64,000 nucleotides of DNA from assembly GCF_038066715.1 (NCBI RefSeq), contig NZ_JBBUKT010000001.1, positions 930,001-994,000 on the forward strand, in the 5' to 3' direction. Every line of letters begins with the position of its first letter. The stretch's first letter is position 1. The notes under the pieces are model-generated. The model saw nothing but the letters and a program-made list of their open reading frames with translations, made no database searches and was not told the origin of the DNA. Source of the stretch: Luteolibacter sp. Y139. Lineage in GTDB: Bacteria > Verrucomicrobiota > Verrucomicrobiia > Verrucomicrobiales > Akkermansiaceae. Both the position numbers and the translations under genes were made by a program. This document shows positions 32,501 through 40,684 of the stretch, piece by piece.

Positions 32501-34066
32501 CTTGGGCACGATCTTGGTGCCGTTGAAATAGGCATTTCCGGTGCCGGCGGTTCGGGTAATCGTGCCCACCTCGAGGGTGCCTCCGTTGAAGTTTGCCGTG
32601 CCCGTACCAGTGCCCGTCGCAAGGACCAGCTGGGTGGTGCGGAACTCCGCCGTGTTCGACAGGGTCAAGGCTCCGATCCCGCCATTGTTACCGACCACCG
32701 TGATACCACCGGTCACATTGAACAGGCCGCCGGTCATCGCGACGGTTCCATTGGCGGTGGCGCTATCGGCACCGATCACCACGTTGTTCGATCCACCCTT
32801 GGTGATCGTCCCGCCGCTCATGTTGAGGGTTCCCACGCCGCTTCCGTTGCGTCCGACCACGAACCACGTGTCGGAGCTGAGCGTTCCTCCGCTCATGGTG
32901 TAGGTGGCGGTCGAGGTGGAGCCCACCCAGAACTCGCCGTTCACGGTGATCGCCCCGCCCGTCTGGCTCAGGGTGCCGCCACCTCCGTTCCCCACCGCAA
33001 ATGCAGTGGCGTTGTTCGTCTTGTTCAGGGTACCACCCGAGATGTTGACCGTTCCGGTCGCGCTGGCGGCGTTGCCGATGAAGAATGAGTTGGCGACGGC
33101 AATCGTGCCACTATCGAGGTTCAGCACACCGGTGCTAGCCTGGGTGCCGACATGGAGCGGCCCGGTGACGGTGAGCGTTCCCGAAGTGTTCATGTTCATC
33201 GTCCCGGAGCCGCCCGAGCCGGCATCACCACCGCCGAGACGGTAGTTCCCCGAGACATTCATGCTTCCCGAGCTCAGGCCGAATCCCGTGAGAGTGCCGC
33301 CGGTCGTTCCGGTGTTGGCGAGGTTGATGATGCCTGATCCACCATTGTGGCCCACTTTCATCCAGCCGGTGCTGGTGACGGTGCCAGCCGAGATATCAAG
33401 TCTTCCGCTGCCACCGGCGTTAGCATTGCCCACATAAATATCGCCGTTGCTGGTGATCGTGCCACTTTCGAGATTGAAGCGTCCATTGCTATTGGTGGTT
33501 GCACCCACATGGACCTGAGCGGCGGTGATGGAGCCGGTAGTGTTCATGTTGAAGGTGCCGGTATTGCCCGTGCCACCATCTCCCGCCCCCACGCGGATCT
33601 GGCCGAAATTCCCGGTGGCACCCGCCGTCAAGCTGCCGGTGCCTTGGGCGAATCCGGAGATGCCCGTACCCACCACGGCGGTATTGGCCAGGTTGTAAAC
33701 GCCGGTGCCGCCATTGTTGCCGACTTTGATCCAGTTCCCGGTACCGCTCTGCGCCGTGCCTGCAGTGTGGTCCACCCGGCCACTGATTCCGGCGCCGTTG
33801 CCGACCAGAATGTCCGTCGGGGTTGCCGAAATGTTCGCTGAAATGGTGGCGATCGCACCCGTGTTGGTGATGATCACCGCCTGATCGTTGAAGCCGGTCT
33901 TGATGGGCACGCGGCCCGTGCTCCAGTTGGTCGCCGTGTTCCAATCCGCGGTGCCGGTATTGAGCCAGTTGGCAGCCAAGGCAACGGGTGCCGAGATCCC
34001 GGTGTAAATGATGGCGACGGAGGACGCGGAAAGGATTGCTCGGCGGTTTATTTTCGTGGGCTTCAT
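29519..34066 (-). CDS. Giant secreted protein with autotransporter-type beta-strand repeats
   Basis: 1515 residues from the ATG at 34066, which starts a signal-like segment (MKPTKINRRAILSASSVAIIYTGISAPVALA). The frame extends to 34219 without support. The body is G/T/S/N-rich and built of repeats of the form GxLxLSGxxxYTGxTxVNGGTL and TQTGGxITxxGxxxIGxxxGGxGTLxxSGG, matching the autotransporter-associated beta-strand repeat (TIGR02601) that forms beta-helices. No C-terminal autotransporter barrel is present. Near the end are DYDGDGVQNGIEYFMG (calcium-type) and ETSTNLTSWTDVTGSA, then a hydrophobic tail ending VHLLVTPN. Divergent from a Ser/Thr kinase; surface adhesion or matrix role inferred. 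Confidence 0.88.
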   Translation of the reverse strand: MKPTKINRRAILSASSVAIIYTGISAPVALAANWLNTGTADWNTATNWSTGRVPIKTGFNDQAVIITNTGAIATISANISATPTDILVGNGAGISGRVDHTAGTAQSGTGNWIKVGNNGGTGVYNLANTAVVGTGISGFAQGTGSLTAGATGNFGQIRVGAGDGGTGNTGTFNMNTTGSITAAQVHVGATTNSNGRFNLESGTITSNGDIYVGNANAGGSGRLDISAGTVTSTGWMKVGHNGGSGIINLANTGTTGGTLTGFGLSSGSMNVSGNYRLGGGDAGSGGSGTMNMNTSGTLTVTGPLHVGTQASTGVLNLDSGTIAVANSFFIGNAASATGTVNISGGTLNKTNNATAFAVGNGGGGTLSQTGGAITVNGEFWVGSTSTATYTMSGGTLSSDTWFVVGRNGSGVGTLNMSGGTITKGGSNNVVIGADSATANGTVAMTGGLFNVTGGITVVGNNGGIGALTLSNTAEFRTTQLVLATGTGTGTANFNGGTLEVGTITRTAGTGNAYFNGTKIVPKADSATFISNLSTAEIQGGGLKIDSSGKSLVVPQELSGTGTLIKSGAGTLALSGVNAAFTGSVSVNGGTLAIEAAKYGGANYTVADSAALKVSSITNFDVRELNSLTLGSSGATTLSFDLGNELDNPYYAPLKVASLALNGPVTINIADSNITLGSIPLVEYTSKSGSGSVLVTPGSLPNGVTATVVDNGTGLISLQVTGLAQPKWDATVNGIWDTSTVNWLNAGSPTAYTNGRVTQFDDGVTGLTQGDVTLNIGVTPTSLTFDNTLVPYTLNGTGSINGTTGVLKRGTASLVLNTTNGYTGVTELKGGTTSISSIANAGSPSSIGAASASAANLLLTGGSLTYTGSSTTTDRGFTLGAIDTAITTTADIRFDGEVVSNPTSNLIKTGAGKLGFGGTAAKAIGTVNKGLRIYEGTVSFTGTGANSVAAELWLGNPASTINSALEVTNSNLTTGNWIAIGIGNGSTGLHSDVTFTGSTITANGGGISLGYDGGVVGYSAISSLTMNNSTFSGPTGNFGESNGATINVTLNGTSALNLQQVNVGINSGSIGTMVMKDSSTATVTNRVYVGGNAGSVGNLTVQDSASITLPGEQEFRVGSGGQGTVTQTGGTITGNGWMAIGRVAGGSGTLSISGGTFTQAAAARFMHVGELGSGTLTISGTGSFVAASTTGLLIGDAADSSGTVNLNGGTLTANAILDSASGTSAFNFNGGLLKAGSAANAVFMNGVDTVTVKSGGGVIDSDGHDITINPSLLDGGTGGGLTKQGAGILSLAGTNTYTGNTTVNGGTLTLSASGQLRFVIGANGVSNKVTGTGSVQLDGSFNIDTTAANTTAGNSWTLVDVGSLTETYGGTFSVAGFTNSSGVWTKTAGGNLWTFTQSTGVLTVQVATGGYSSWAATNAGGQTESQDYDGDGVQNGIEYFMGQTGSGFTANPSVVAGQITWPKSAGFSGTYRVETSTNLTSWTDVTGSAVDNGSSVSYTLPTGNAKLFVHLLVTPN

Positions 34067-34182
34067 GCGATTCAAAGGTTCTGGGTCGGGGTTGGGAGAG
34101 AGAGGGAAAGCCACCGCCACCCTTCGCACCCAAAGCGGGCGATCGGCGGAGCGGTGACGGAAAGTCGGCTCAAATGCGCCGG

Positions 34183-34196
34183 CACATGGCCATGTG
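34183..34196. promoter_or_regulatory. 14-bp perfect palindrome CACATGGCCATGTG
   Basis: A perfect palindrome about 120 bp upstream of the autotransporter-repeat gene, in the divergent gap shared with a Ser/Thr kinase. Such dyads often bind homodimeric regulators, but no protein can be named and a chance palindrome of this length is not excluded. The rest of 34067-34313 shows no gene. Confidence 0.3.
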
Positions 34197-34313
34197 GCCG
34201 CGGTGCGCGCCATGATCACTCGTCACCAACACGGTGGCAGACGGCACGGCCTGACTCGTCACGGGCAGCAGGCCGGAGATGATCAAGGTGGGGAGCTGAG
34301 GGTTCTTCACTTG

Positions 34314-34558
34314 GGTTCGTTCAACTTGGGTTGGCCCGGACCAGACGCGTCTCCGCGTGCCCGGGAAAGCGCATGGGTCGTGCGCGTCCATTCCGAAGTC
34401 CGACGTTTCGGAAAGAACCCCGCCAAAAAAATGCGGGAACTTTGAGAAACCCTCCGCCTTGCGGAATCCGAAGGTGAATGCGCGGGCGGAAACCCGATCC
34501 GCCCGCGCATCCGCCCGACCTCTGGCAGAACCCAATTTGCCGGACGCGGGAAACTCGT
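34314..34558 (-). repeat. Intergenic repeated element, copy B (upstream of the autotransporter-repeat gene)
   Basis: Second copy of the element at 29208-29455. The 13-bp stem ATGCGCGGGCGGA is identical (34478-34510, 7-nt loop), the T-run/GGCGGGGTTC motif is at 34416-34432, and the CGAAACGTCGGACT stretch is kept. The remaining gap 34559-34785 up to the kinase start holds no gene I can support. It sits between a plus-strand kinase and the minus-strand surface gene; orientation of all copies points to the surface genes. Confidence 0.75.
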
Positions 34559-34785
34559 GATCCAGTGCACGGACGCTCGCGCGAAAGCGATACCGCTTCC
34601 ACGCGATCGCCGGGGATCTACTCCATGAGTCCGCCATCCGGCAGCATCTCCCGCCAACAAAACACCGCGCTGACAATTTTCCTCCCCACGGTTCGTCATC
34701 AACGGAGCCGCCGTCGATTGAGCTTGCGCGACGAAACCCCGATGCCTACCCCAGAAAAAAGGGAACCATTCCCGGCTTGCAGCCC

Positions 34786-37002
34786 GTGAACGAAGAAAGC
34801 CATCACGACGAGGAGATCAGCGGGGCGATCATGGAGGTCGCACTCTCGCTGGACGATCCGACCGCGCGACAGGCTTTCCTCGAGCGGGTCTTCATGAACA
34901 ACGAGGCTGAGAAGGAGGAAATGACCCTCCTCCTCAAGGCGACCGACGAGGCGGCAACGTTCTTCCTCGAGGCTCGCGAACAGCGGGCCAACCTCACCGC
35001 AACGATCCTCTCCGAAACACAGCAAGGTCGCCCACCCGGACCGCGCCGCTTCATCGATGGCGATGCGCCACCGGAGAAACTCGGCCCTTACCGATTGATC
35101 GCCCGGCTCGGTGAAGGTGGCGGCGGCGTGGTCTACGAGGCCGAGCAGGAACACCCGATCCGCCGGCGTGTCGCCCTCAAGATCGTCCGCATGGACGTCG
35201 AGAACAAGAGCGCGCTGGCACGCTTCGACATCGAGCGCCAGGCACTCGCGATGATGGATCACCCGAACATCGCGAAGGTCTTCGACGCAGGCACCACGCC
35301 TTCGGGGAGGCCTTACTTCGCGATGGAGTTGGTCACCGGCGAGCCCATCACGAACTACTGCAACCACCGCCAACTGGATTGCGTGGCTCGTCTCGAACTC
35401 TTCGTTCTCGTCTGCAATGCCATCCAGCACGCTCACCAGAAGGGCGTCATCCACCGCGACATCAAGCCGTCGAACGTTATCGTCACGCTTCAGGACGGCG
35501 TACACGTCCCGAAGATCATCGACTTCGGCATCGCCAAATCCGAGACGGGCGAATCGATCACCGCGCACGACCAGTTCTTCGGAACCCCGGCGTACATGAG
35601 TCCCGAGCAGGTGGCCCTCACTGGCATCGACGTGGACACCCGGAGCGACATTTTCAGCCTCGGCGTCCTGCTCTACGAGCTCCTAACAGGTTCCACCCCG
35701 CTCGATCGCTCGACCTGTCCCGACCTCAGCTTTTCCCAGATCCGCAAGTCGCTGCTCACTTGGGAAATGCTCCGCCCTTCCGAGCACCTCGCGAAGCTCG
35801 CCCCGGAAAAGCTGCGTTCGCTTGCGGACGAGCGGGGCACGCAGCCGGCTGGCCTCACCGGCTACGTGAAAGGCGATCTCGACTGGATCGTGATGATGGC
35901 ACTCGAGAAGAACCGGATGCGCCGCTACCAGACCGCCAACGGCCTGGGCGTCGATATCAAGCGCTTCCTGACCCAACAGCCGATCGCCGCGCATCCGCCA
36001 TCGAAGACCTACGTGCTCGCCAAGTTCGTCCGCCGGAATCGCCTGGCATTCGGCACCTCGGTTCTGCTCGTGACCTTGCTCGTCGGAGGCCTCGCCACCA
36101 CCGCCACGCTCTATGAACGCGAGCGCTCGGCCGCGGTCGAGCAGCTCCGGCTCAAGAACGAAGCCCAGGCGGCACGCCATGAAGAAAGCCGCCTCCGCGT
36201 TGAAGCGGATGCGAGGTCGAATGTCGCCCGCATTGCCTTCCTGCTCGATCAGGGCCTCATTGATGAAGCGGACGCGCTGCGCCAGCGGTATCCCCTCACC
36301 TCGATCGAGCCATCGCTCGAAGCAGCGGCGGTGTTCCGCTCACTCGGCGACTGGAACGCCGAGCACGGCCGCTGGACCCAGGCACTCCAGTGCTATCAGC
36401 TCCTGCGACAGGCCAATCTTTCCGGGGCCCCTCAGAAGATCCTGAACGGACAGGATCTGATGGCCATCACCGCGGCACTGCTCAAGAAGGAGCCTAACAG
36501 GTATCCGGAGTTTCGCGATGAAATGCTGAGGACCTATGCGCCTGCCGTTGGCACCGTCAACGCGGAGCATCTGCTGAAGGTCTGCCTGGTTCATCAGGCG
36601 GACTCAAGAATCCTCGGAGCTCTCCGTCCCGACGTGGACACGCTGGGCGATCCACGCAGCGCCACATTCCCCGCTTGGACGGCACTCTCCCTCTCGCTGT
36701 ACCAGCTCCGCAACGGAGACTGCGGCCATGCCCTCAGAACCTGCCAGTTCGGCCTAACCAGCCCGGAACGCAAGAGCTCGTGCGAGGCCTCGCTCGAAGC
36801 AGTCTCCGCCCTGACCCTCGCGAGGATGGGTAGCGTCGGGCCGGCGAAGGAAGCATTCGCCCGCGCTCGCGATCTGGCGAAGCGCTGCGATGGCAAGGAC
36901 TTCCAGCGCGGAGTGCCGGTCGGCCCGTGCTGGTTCGACTGGGAGATCGCGGAGCTGTTGATCAAGGAAGCGGGCCTGAGGGTTCAGGCTCTCTCGCGCT
37001 GA
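34786..37002 (+). CDS. Transmembrane Ser/Thr protein kinase (kinase 1)
   Basis: 738 residues from the GTG at 34786, chosen to match the start of its paralog at 41362 (M-N-x-x-HDEEIS). An N-terminal helical stretch (5-75) precedes a Hanks-type kinase domain (about 95-400): GEGGGGVVYEA, VALKIVRM (ATP lysine), HRDIKPSN catalytic loop, DFGIAKS and GTPAYMSPEQ. One transmembrane helix (about 417-438, FGTSVLLVTLLVGGLATTATLY) is followed by a helical, TPR-like outer or C-terminal part of about 300 residues. Clear overall similarity to kinase 2, but without an ECF sigma gene upstream. It probably phosphorylates unknown targets in response to an envelope cue. Confidence 0.92.
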   Translation: MNEESHHDEEISGAIMEVALSLDDPTARQAFLERVFMNNEAEKEEMTLLLKATDEAATFFLEAREQRANLTATILSETQQGRPPGPRRFIDGDAPPEKLGPYRLIARLGEGGGGVVYEAEQEHPIRRRVALKIVRMDVENKSALARFDIERQALAMMDHPNIAKVFDAGTTPSGRPYFAMELVTGEPITNYCNHRQLDCVARLELFVLVCNAIQHAHQKGVIHRDIKPSNVIVTLQDGVHVPKIIDFGIAKSETGESITAHDQFFGTPAYMSPEQVALTGIDVDTRSDIFSLGVLLYELLTGSTPLDRSTCPDLSFSQIRKSLLTWEMLRPSEHLAKLAPEKLRSLADERGTQPAGLTGYVKGDLDWIVMMALEKNRMRRYQTANGLGVDIKRFLTQQPIAAHPPSKTYVLAKFVRRNRLAFGTSVLLVTLLVGGLATTATLYERERSAAVEQLRLKNEAQAARHEESRLRVEADARSNVARIAFLLDQGLIDEADALRQRYPLTSIEPSLEAAAVFRSLGDWNAEHGRWTQALQCYQLLRQANLSGAPQKILNGQDLMAITAALLKKEPNRYPEFRDEMLRTYAPAVGTVNAEHLLKVCLVHQADSRILGALRPDVDTLGDPRSATFPAWTALSLSLYQLRNGDCGHALRTCQFGLTSPERKSSCEASLEAVSALTLARMGSVGPAKEAFARARDLAKRCDGKDFQRGVPVGPCWFDWEIAELLIKEAGLRVQALSR

Positions 37003-37017
37003 GCGGAATCATTGCAA

Positions 37018-37041
37018 ATTCTTTGGCGGGTTTCTCCCGCC
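37018..37041 (+). promoter_or_regulatory. TTTGGCGGG motif (site D) with small hairpin upstream of the halogenase gene
   Basis: ATTCTTTGGCGGGTTT at 37018-37033 is the plus-strand relative of the T-run/GGCGGG motif of copies A, B and C. GGCGGG (37025-37030) and CCCGCC (37036-37041) can also pair as a 6-bp hairpin 22 bp after the kinase stop. It lies 95 bp before the halogenase ATG; a 17-codon open frame (37068-37121) between them may be a leader peptide or chance. Confidence 0.4.
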
Positions 37042-37127
37042 ATTGACGGATTCTTTTCGATAAACCCATGAAGCCCACACCTCCCGTGCTTGCCGCGACT
37101 CCGGCGTGCCGCCTCCCGTAGCACGCC

Positions 37128-38639
37128 ATGCAGAAACCCATCTCCACCATCGTCGTCCTGGGCGCGGGATCCGCAGGACTGCTAGCCGCCTTGACCTTGA
37201 AGAAGAAGCTGCCGGCAATGGTGACGGTGCGGATTCTGCGCAGTCCCCGCATCGGCATCATCGGCGTCGGCGAAGGCACCACGCCGAACTTCCCGTCCTT
37301 TTTGTTCGACTACCTGAAGCTCGATCAAGAGCGGTTCTTTCGCGAAGTGCATCCCGTCTGGAAGCGCGGCATCCATTTCATCTGGGGACCCCGCGGTGAG
37401 TTCCCCTATGCCTTCGGGAATCACTACAGCGTCTCGGACACCGGCTTCAGCCGGTCCAATGGCTTTTATTCGTGGGAGAAGCCCTACGAATCCGGCTTCA
37501 TCGGCCGTCTCATGCAGCAGCGAAAGGTATTCCTGCCGGATGAAAACAACCAGCCCAGGATCGATGATTCATACGGCTTTCATCTGGAGAATCCCCGCCT
37601 CGTTGCTTGGCTGGAAGGCGAAGCCAAGCGGGCCGGCGTGACGATCACCGATGCGGAAATCACCGATGCTGCCCGGGATGGCGAACACATCACTCATCTC
37701 ACGCTCGAAGATGGCGGCACCGTACAGGCGGACTTCTACGTGGATGCCTCAGGCTTCCGCAGCGAACTCTTGCGCGGCATCTTGGAAGAGCCCTTCGAAT
37801 CCTTCGCTGACAGCCTGATCTGCGACCGTGCGGTGGTGGGCGGTTGGGAACGTCAGGAGGGCGATCCCATCCAGCCATTCACCACGGCCGAGACCATGCC
37901 CGCGGGATGGAGCTGGCGGATCGATCACCGGCACCACGTCAACCGCGGCTACGTCTACTCCTCCGCCTTCACCAGCGACGAGGAGGCCGAGCGCGTCTTC
38001 CGGGAGCGGAATCCCTTGGTGAAACAGACGCGTGTGGTTCCCTTTATCTCCGGTCATTACCGACGGTCGTGGGTGGGAAACGTCTGCGCCGTCGGCAACT
38101 CCGCCGGATTTGTGGAACCCATGGAAGCCACCGCGCTGATGGTGCTCTGCATGGAGCTGCGCGCTCTGGCCGCCAGTCTGTTAGAGGGCCGGCTGGAAGT
38201 GAGACAAACCTTGGCTGATCTCTACAACCGTTTCTCTGCAAGCGTCTGGGAGGAAATCCGTTCCTTCCTGATGATCCACTACAAGTTCAATACGCTGATG
38301 GACACGCCGTTCTGGAAGCACTGCCATGAACTACCCCTGTCGCCGGACGCCGCCCGCATGGTGACCTTCTACCAGGAGAACGGCCCGAGTTCATTCGCGC
38401 ACGATATGCTCCTGCCCCGTGCCTCCCAATTCGGCATCGAAGGCTGGTGGGCACTACTCGTCGGACAACGCGTGCCGTGGAAAAACCAACCGGTCTCACC
38501 TCAGGAGCGCCAACGCTGGGCAGAGCGCCAGCTACGGCTCGAGCGGGCAGTGCAAATGTCACTCACCACCGAACAGGCGCTCGCGATCGTTGACGACCCC
38601 GCCTATTGGCAGGCAGCCGCAACATCGCAGGTTGCTTAG
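37128..38639 (+). CDS. Flavin-dependent halogenase (tryptophan 7-halogenase family)
   Basis: 503 residues. FAD-binding GAGSAG (12-17) and IIGVGEGTTPN fit the flavin halogenase family. Lysine K78 (VWKRGIHF) and glutamate E332 (VEPMEAT) align with the catalytic Lys79 and Glu346 of PrnA. The WxWxIP motif is altered: W260-S-W262-R-I264-D265, so the proline is aspartate. Expected activity is chlorination or bromination of an aromatic substrate with a flavin reductase partner not seen here. Substrate unknown and no biosynthetic cluster is around it. It follows kinase 1 and its stop overlaps the convergent surface gene by 4 nt. Confidence 0.88.
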   Translation: MQKPISTIVVLGAGSAGLLAALTLKKKLPAMVTVRILRSPRIGIIGVGEGTTPNFPSFLFDYLKLDQERFFREVHPVWKRGIHFIWGPRGEFPYAFGNHYSVSDTGFSRSNGFYSWEKPYESGFIGRLMQQRKVFLPDENNQPRIDDSYGFHLENPRLVAWLEGEAKRAGVTITDAEITDAARDGEHITHLTLEDGGTVQADFYVDASGFRSELLRGILEEPFESFADSLICDRAVVGGWERQEGDPIQPFTTAETMPAGWSWRIDHRHHVNRGYVYSSAFTSDEEAERVFRERNPLVKQTRVVPFISGHYRRSWVGNVCAVGNSAGFVEPMEATALMVLCMELRALAASLLEGRLEVRQTLADLYNRFSASVWEEIRSFLMIHYKFNTLMDTPFWKHCHELPLSPDAARMVTFYQENGPSSFAHDMLLPRASQFGIEGWWALLVGQRVPWKNQPVSPQERQRWAERQLRLERAVQMSLTTEQALAIVDDPAYWQAAATSQVA

Positions 38640-40588
38640 TCGCCCTCCGAAGGCTGCGCACGCAGACTCTCCCAAGTCGTCCCAACCACCAATTCATCCC
38701 ACACGGCCGCGCCCGTGCCACCGGACCCGAGACGGACACCCGTGGCATTCATCTGTATCGGTGTGATTCGCAGCGTGGCCGCAATGGGCGAAGACGCCTC
38801 GGGAATCGAAAGATCGGGATCCATGCGGAGGTCCACCCGCGAGTCCGCGAAATCGAGCTTGGCGACAAGGGTGAAGGGAGCCCCGAAGACGGCGGCGACT
38901 CCGCTGAAAGCACGCGCCCCGGTCGATGTCTGCTCGATGGCAAATTCCTGTTTGCCCGACCGGACATTGGCAGCCGCTGGCACACCGAGGAAAATCCGCT
39001 CCCTCTCGAACTCGTAAATGCTGAGTCCGCTCCACGAAACTCCCTCTTGGCGCGTGAGGCTCACTTTCACGTAAAGCACATTGCTTCCATTGATCCCTGT
39101 GGCAGCGGCATCCTCCCGCCACGAGCCGGACCTTTCACCTACCACCGCCTTCGTGTTGGCCGAGCCTCCATGAAAAGCGCGCTTCGCCGAACCCGTGCGA
39201 GTCAACAAGGCCCCCGACTTGATGGCGGAAGCACCGACCACGTTGGTCCACGGTGACTTCAGAGTGGTATGTCCGGTGAAGGTTTCATCACGGGCGACGT
39301 TGTCGTAGTCCCAGCCCCGGCCACCCGAGAAACCGGCAATCGTCCCGTCCGTGTAGTCATCGAAGAACTCGATCCCCACGAGATCCTTGTTCCCATGCGA
39401 CGCGGGAGCATCTCCCGTCTTCCGCGGTGCCAATTTCAATGCGATCGCAGTGAAGTCCGCGGTGCCGTCGCCATCGCTGTCCGCGAGCAGTGGGTCGGTC
39501 GCATGGACATTGACCTCGTCGCTGTCGGTAAGCCCATCGCGGTCGGTGTCCGGATTGAGCGGATCCGTCCCCAACGCCTTTTCGCGGGCATCGTCCAAGC
39601 CGTCCAAATCGGAATCAGCCTCGTTCGGGAAGGTGCCGTCATCGTATTCCACCAGGTTGCCGATTTTGTCTCCATCGGGATCGCCCAAGGCACCATTCGG
39701 GCCGTCCTTCGCACCGGGCGAGCTTTCCCCCGAGGTCCCGTCGTCGTGATCGTCCAAACCATGGAGAGCCTCGAATGAGGCAGGCAGTCCGTCTCCGTCC
39801 ACATCGCTGCCATCCCTGAGACCCACCGAGATCGGATCAAGCGCTACCGAAAGGTCATCCCACGCTGTGGGACCGCCGGGACTCGAGCCGAGTCGCACCG
39901 CCGTGGACCACAGCTCCGCGGTATAGGGACCACCCGCATCCACCGAGCTCGAGCCATCCACCGAATCGTAGTAATCCGTCGCAGTGGGATCGACCCACAT
40001 GCCGATGAAGTCATGGTCGAAATCGATCACGGTCACGATCGTGTGCGGAGCCGTGTCGGCAGGGATCCCGGTAAAGTAGTAGTTTCCATTGCCGACACAC
40101 GCGACACACCCGAATTCCACGGATCCCGTGGTGGGACCATTGCCTCCCGGCACACCGAAAAATACCCTCTCGGCGCCAAAATCATAGCTGCTCGCACCGC
40201 TCCACGTGGTCTCCGGCCCGCGGGTCATGGTGAAGCGATAGAAGACGCGGCCGACGTTCCGGATCGCACCACTGCGCTCGTGATCATCCTGACCATCGTT
40301 CTCCCCCTTTCCGATGCCCTCCACCGGGCCATTGTACTCGCGCTTCGCGCTGCTGTTTTCGGTTGTGAGCACGTTGCCCACGACCAGCGGAACGCCGACG
40401 ACATTGTCCCAGTCCGAGGTGCCCGCCGTCACCGTCTTGTCGAACTGGTCGCGATTGAACCCGGTGCCGCCCGCTCGATTGGCAATCGGTCCATTGGGAT
40501 AGGCGAAAGCCTCGGTCCCGATCAGCTGCGCCTGCAAGGGAAGGCCAGCCCCGCAAATCGCCACGGAACAAAGAATCTTGCCATTCAT
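38636..40588 (-). CDS. Secreted paralog with two repeat modules and thrombospondin-3 repeats
   Basis: 650 residues from the ATG at 40588 (signal peptide MNGKILCSVAICGAGLPLQA). Module copies at about 19-250 and 404-645, with ASSYDFGAERVFFG and LSIYEFERERIFLG, separated by DxDGDG calcium-type repeats (about 265-400). It ends directly after the second module and lacks the STNL...W tail of its relatives, so it may be truncated or differently anchored. The frame to 40675 has no signal peptide before this Met. The stop overlaps the halogenase stop; upstream lies motif site C and then the divergent ECF sigma gene. Confidence 0.82.
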   Translation of the reverse strand: MNGKILCSVAICGAGLPLQAQLIGTEAFAYPNGPIANRAGGTGFNRDQFDKTVTAGTSDWDNVVGVPLVVGNVLTTENSSAKREYNGPVEGIGKGENDGQDDHERSGAIRNVGRVFYRFTMTRGPETTWSGASSYDFGAERVFFGVPGGNGPTTGSVEFGCVACVGNGNYYFTGIPADTAPHTIVTVIDFDHDFIGMWVDPTATDYYDSVDGSSSVDAGGPYTAELWSTAVRLGSSPGGPTAWDDLSVALDPISVGLRDGSDVDGDGLPASFEALHGLDDHDDGTSGESSPGAKDGPNGALGDPDGDKIGNLVEYDDGTFPNEADSDLDGLDDAREKALGTDPLNPDTDRDGLTDSDEVNVHATDPLLADSDGDGTADFTAIALKLAPRKTGDAPASHGNKDLVGIEFFDDYTDGTIAGFSGGRGWDYDNVARDETFTGHTTLKSPWTNVVGASAIKSGALLTRTGSAKRAFHGGSANTKAVVGERSGSWREDAAATGINGSNVLYVKVSLTRQEGVSWSGLSIYEFERERIFLGVPAAANVRSGKQEFAIEQTSTGARAFSGVAAVFGAPFTLVAKLDFADSRVDLRMDPDLSIPEASSPIAATLRITPIQMNATGVRLGSGGTGAAVWDELVVGTTWESLRAQPSEGD

Positions 40589-40684
40589 GGGCGGGGCAAG
40601 AGACGGGGTTTCAGGAAACTCGGGATCATCGCGTCGGACCGGCCCGGACATCAGGCCATGAGAAGATTTCGCCATCCCGCTACC

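Noticed and set aside
30278-33088. Open frame of 936 codons on the plus strand opposite the autotransporter-repeat gene
   Set aside because: Its sequence mirrors the Gly/Thr repeats of the minus strand gene; no start signal and no domain.
34478-34789. 103-codon frame in front of kinase 1 as a possible lost sigma factor
   Set aside because: Translation shows no sigma region 2 or 4 pattern and lies over the repeated element; I treat the gap as non-coding.
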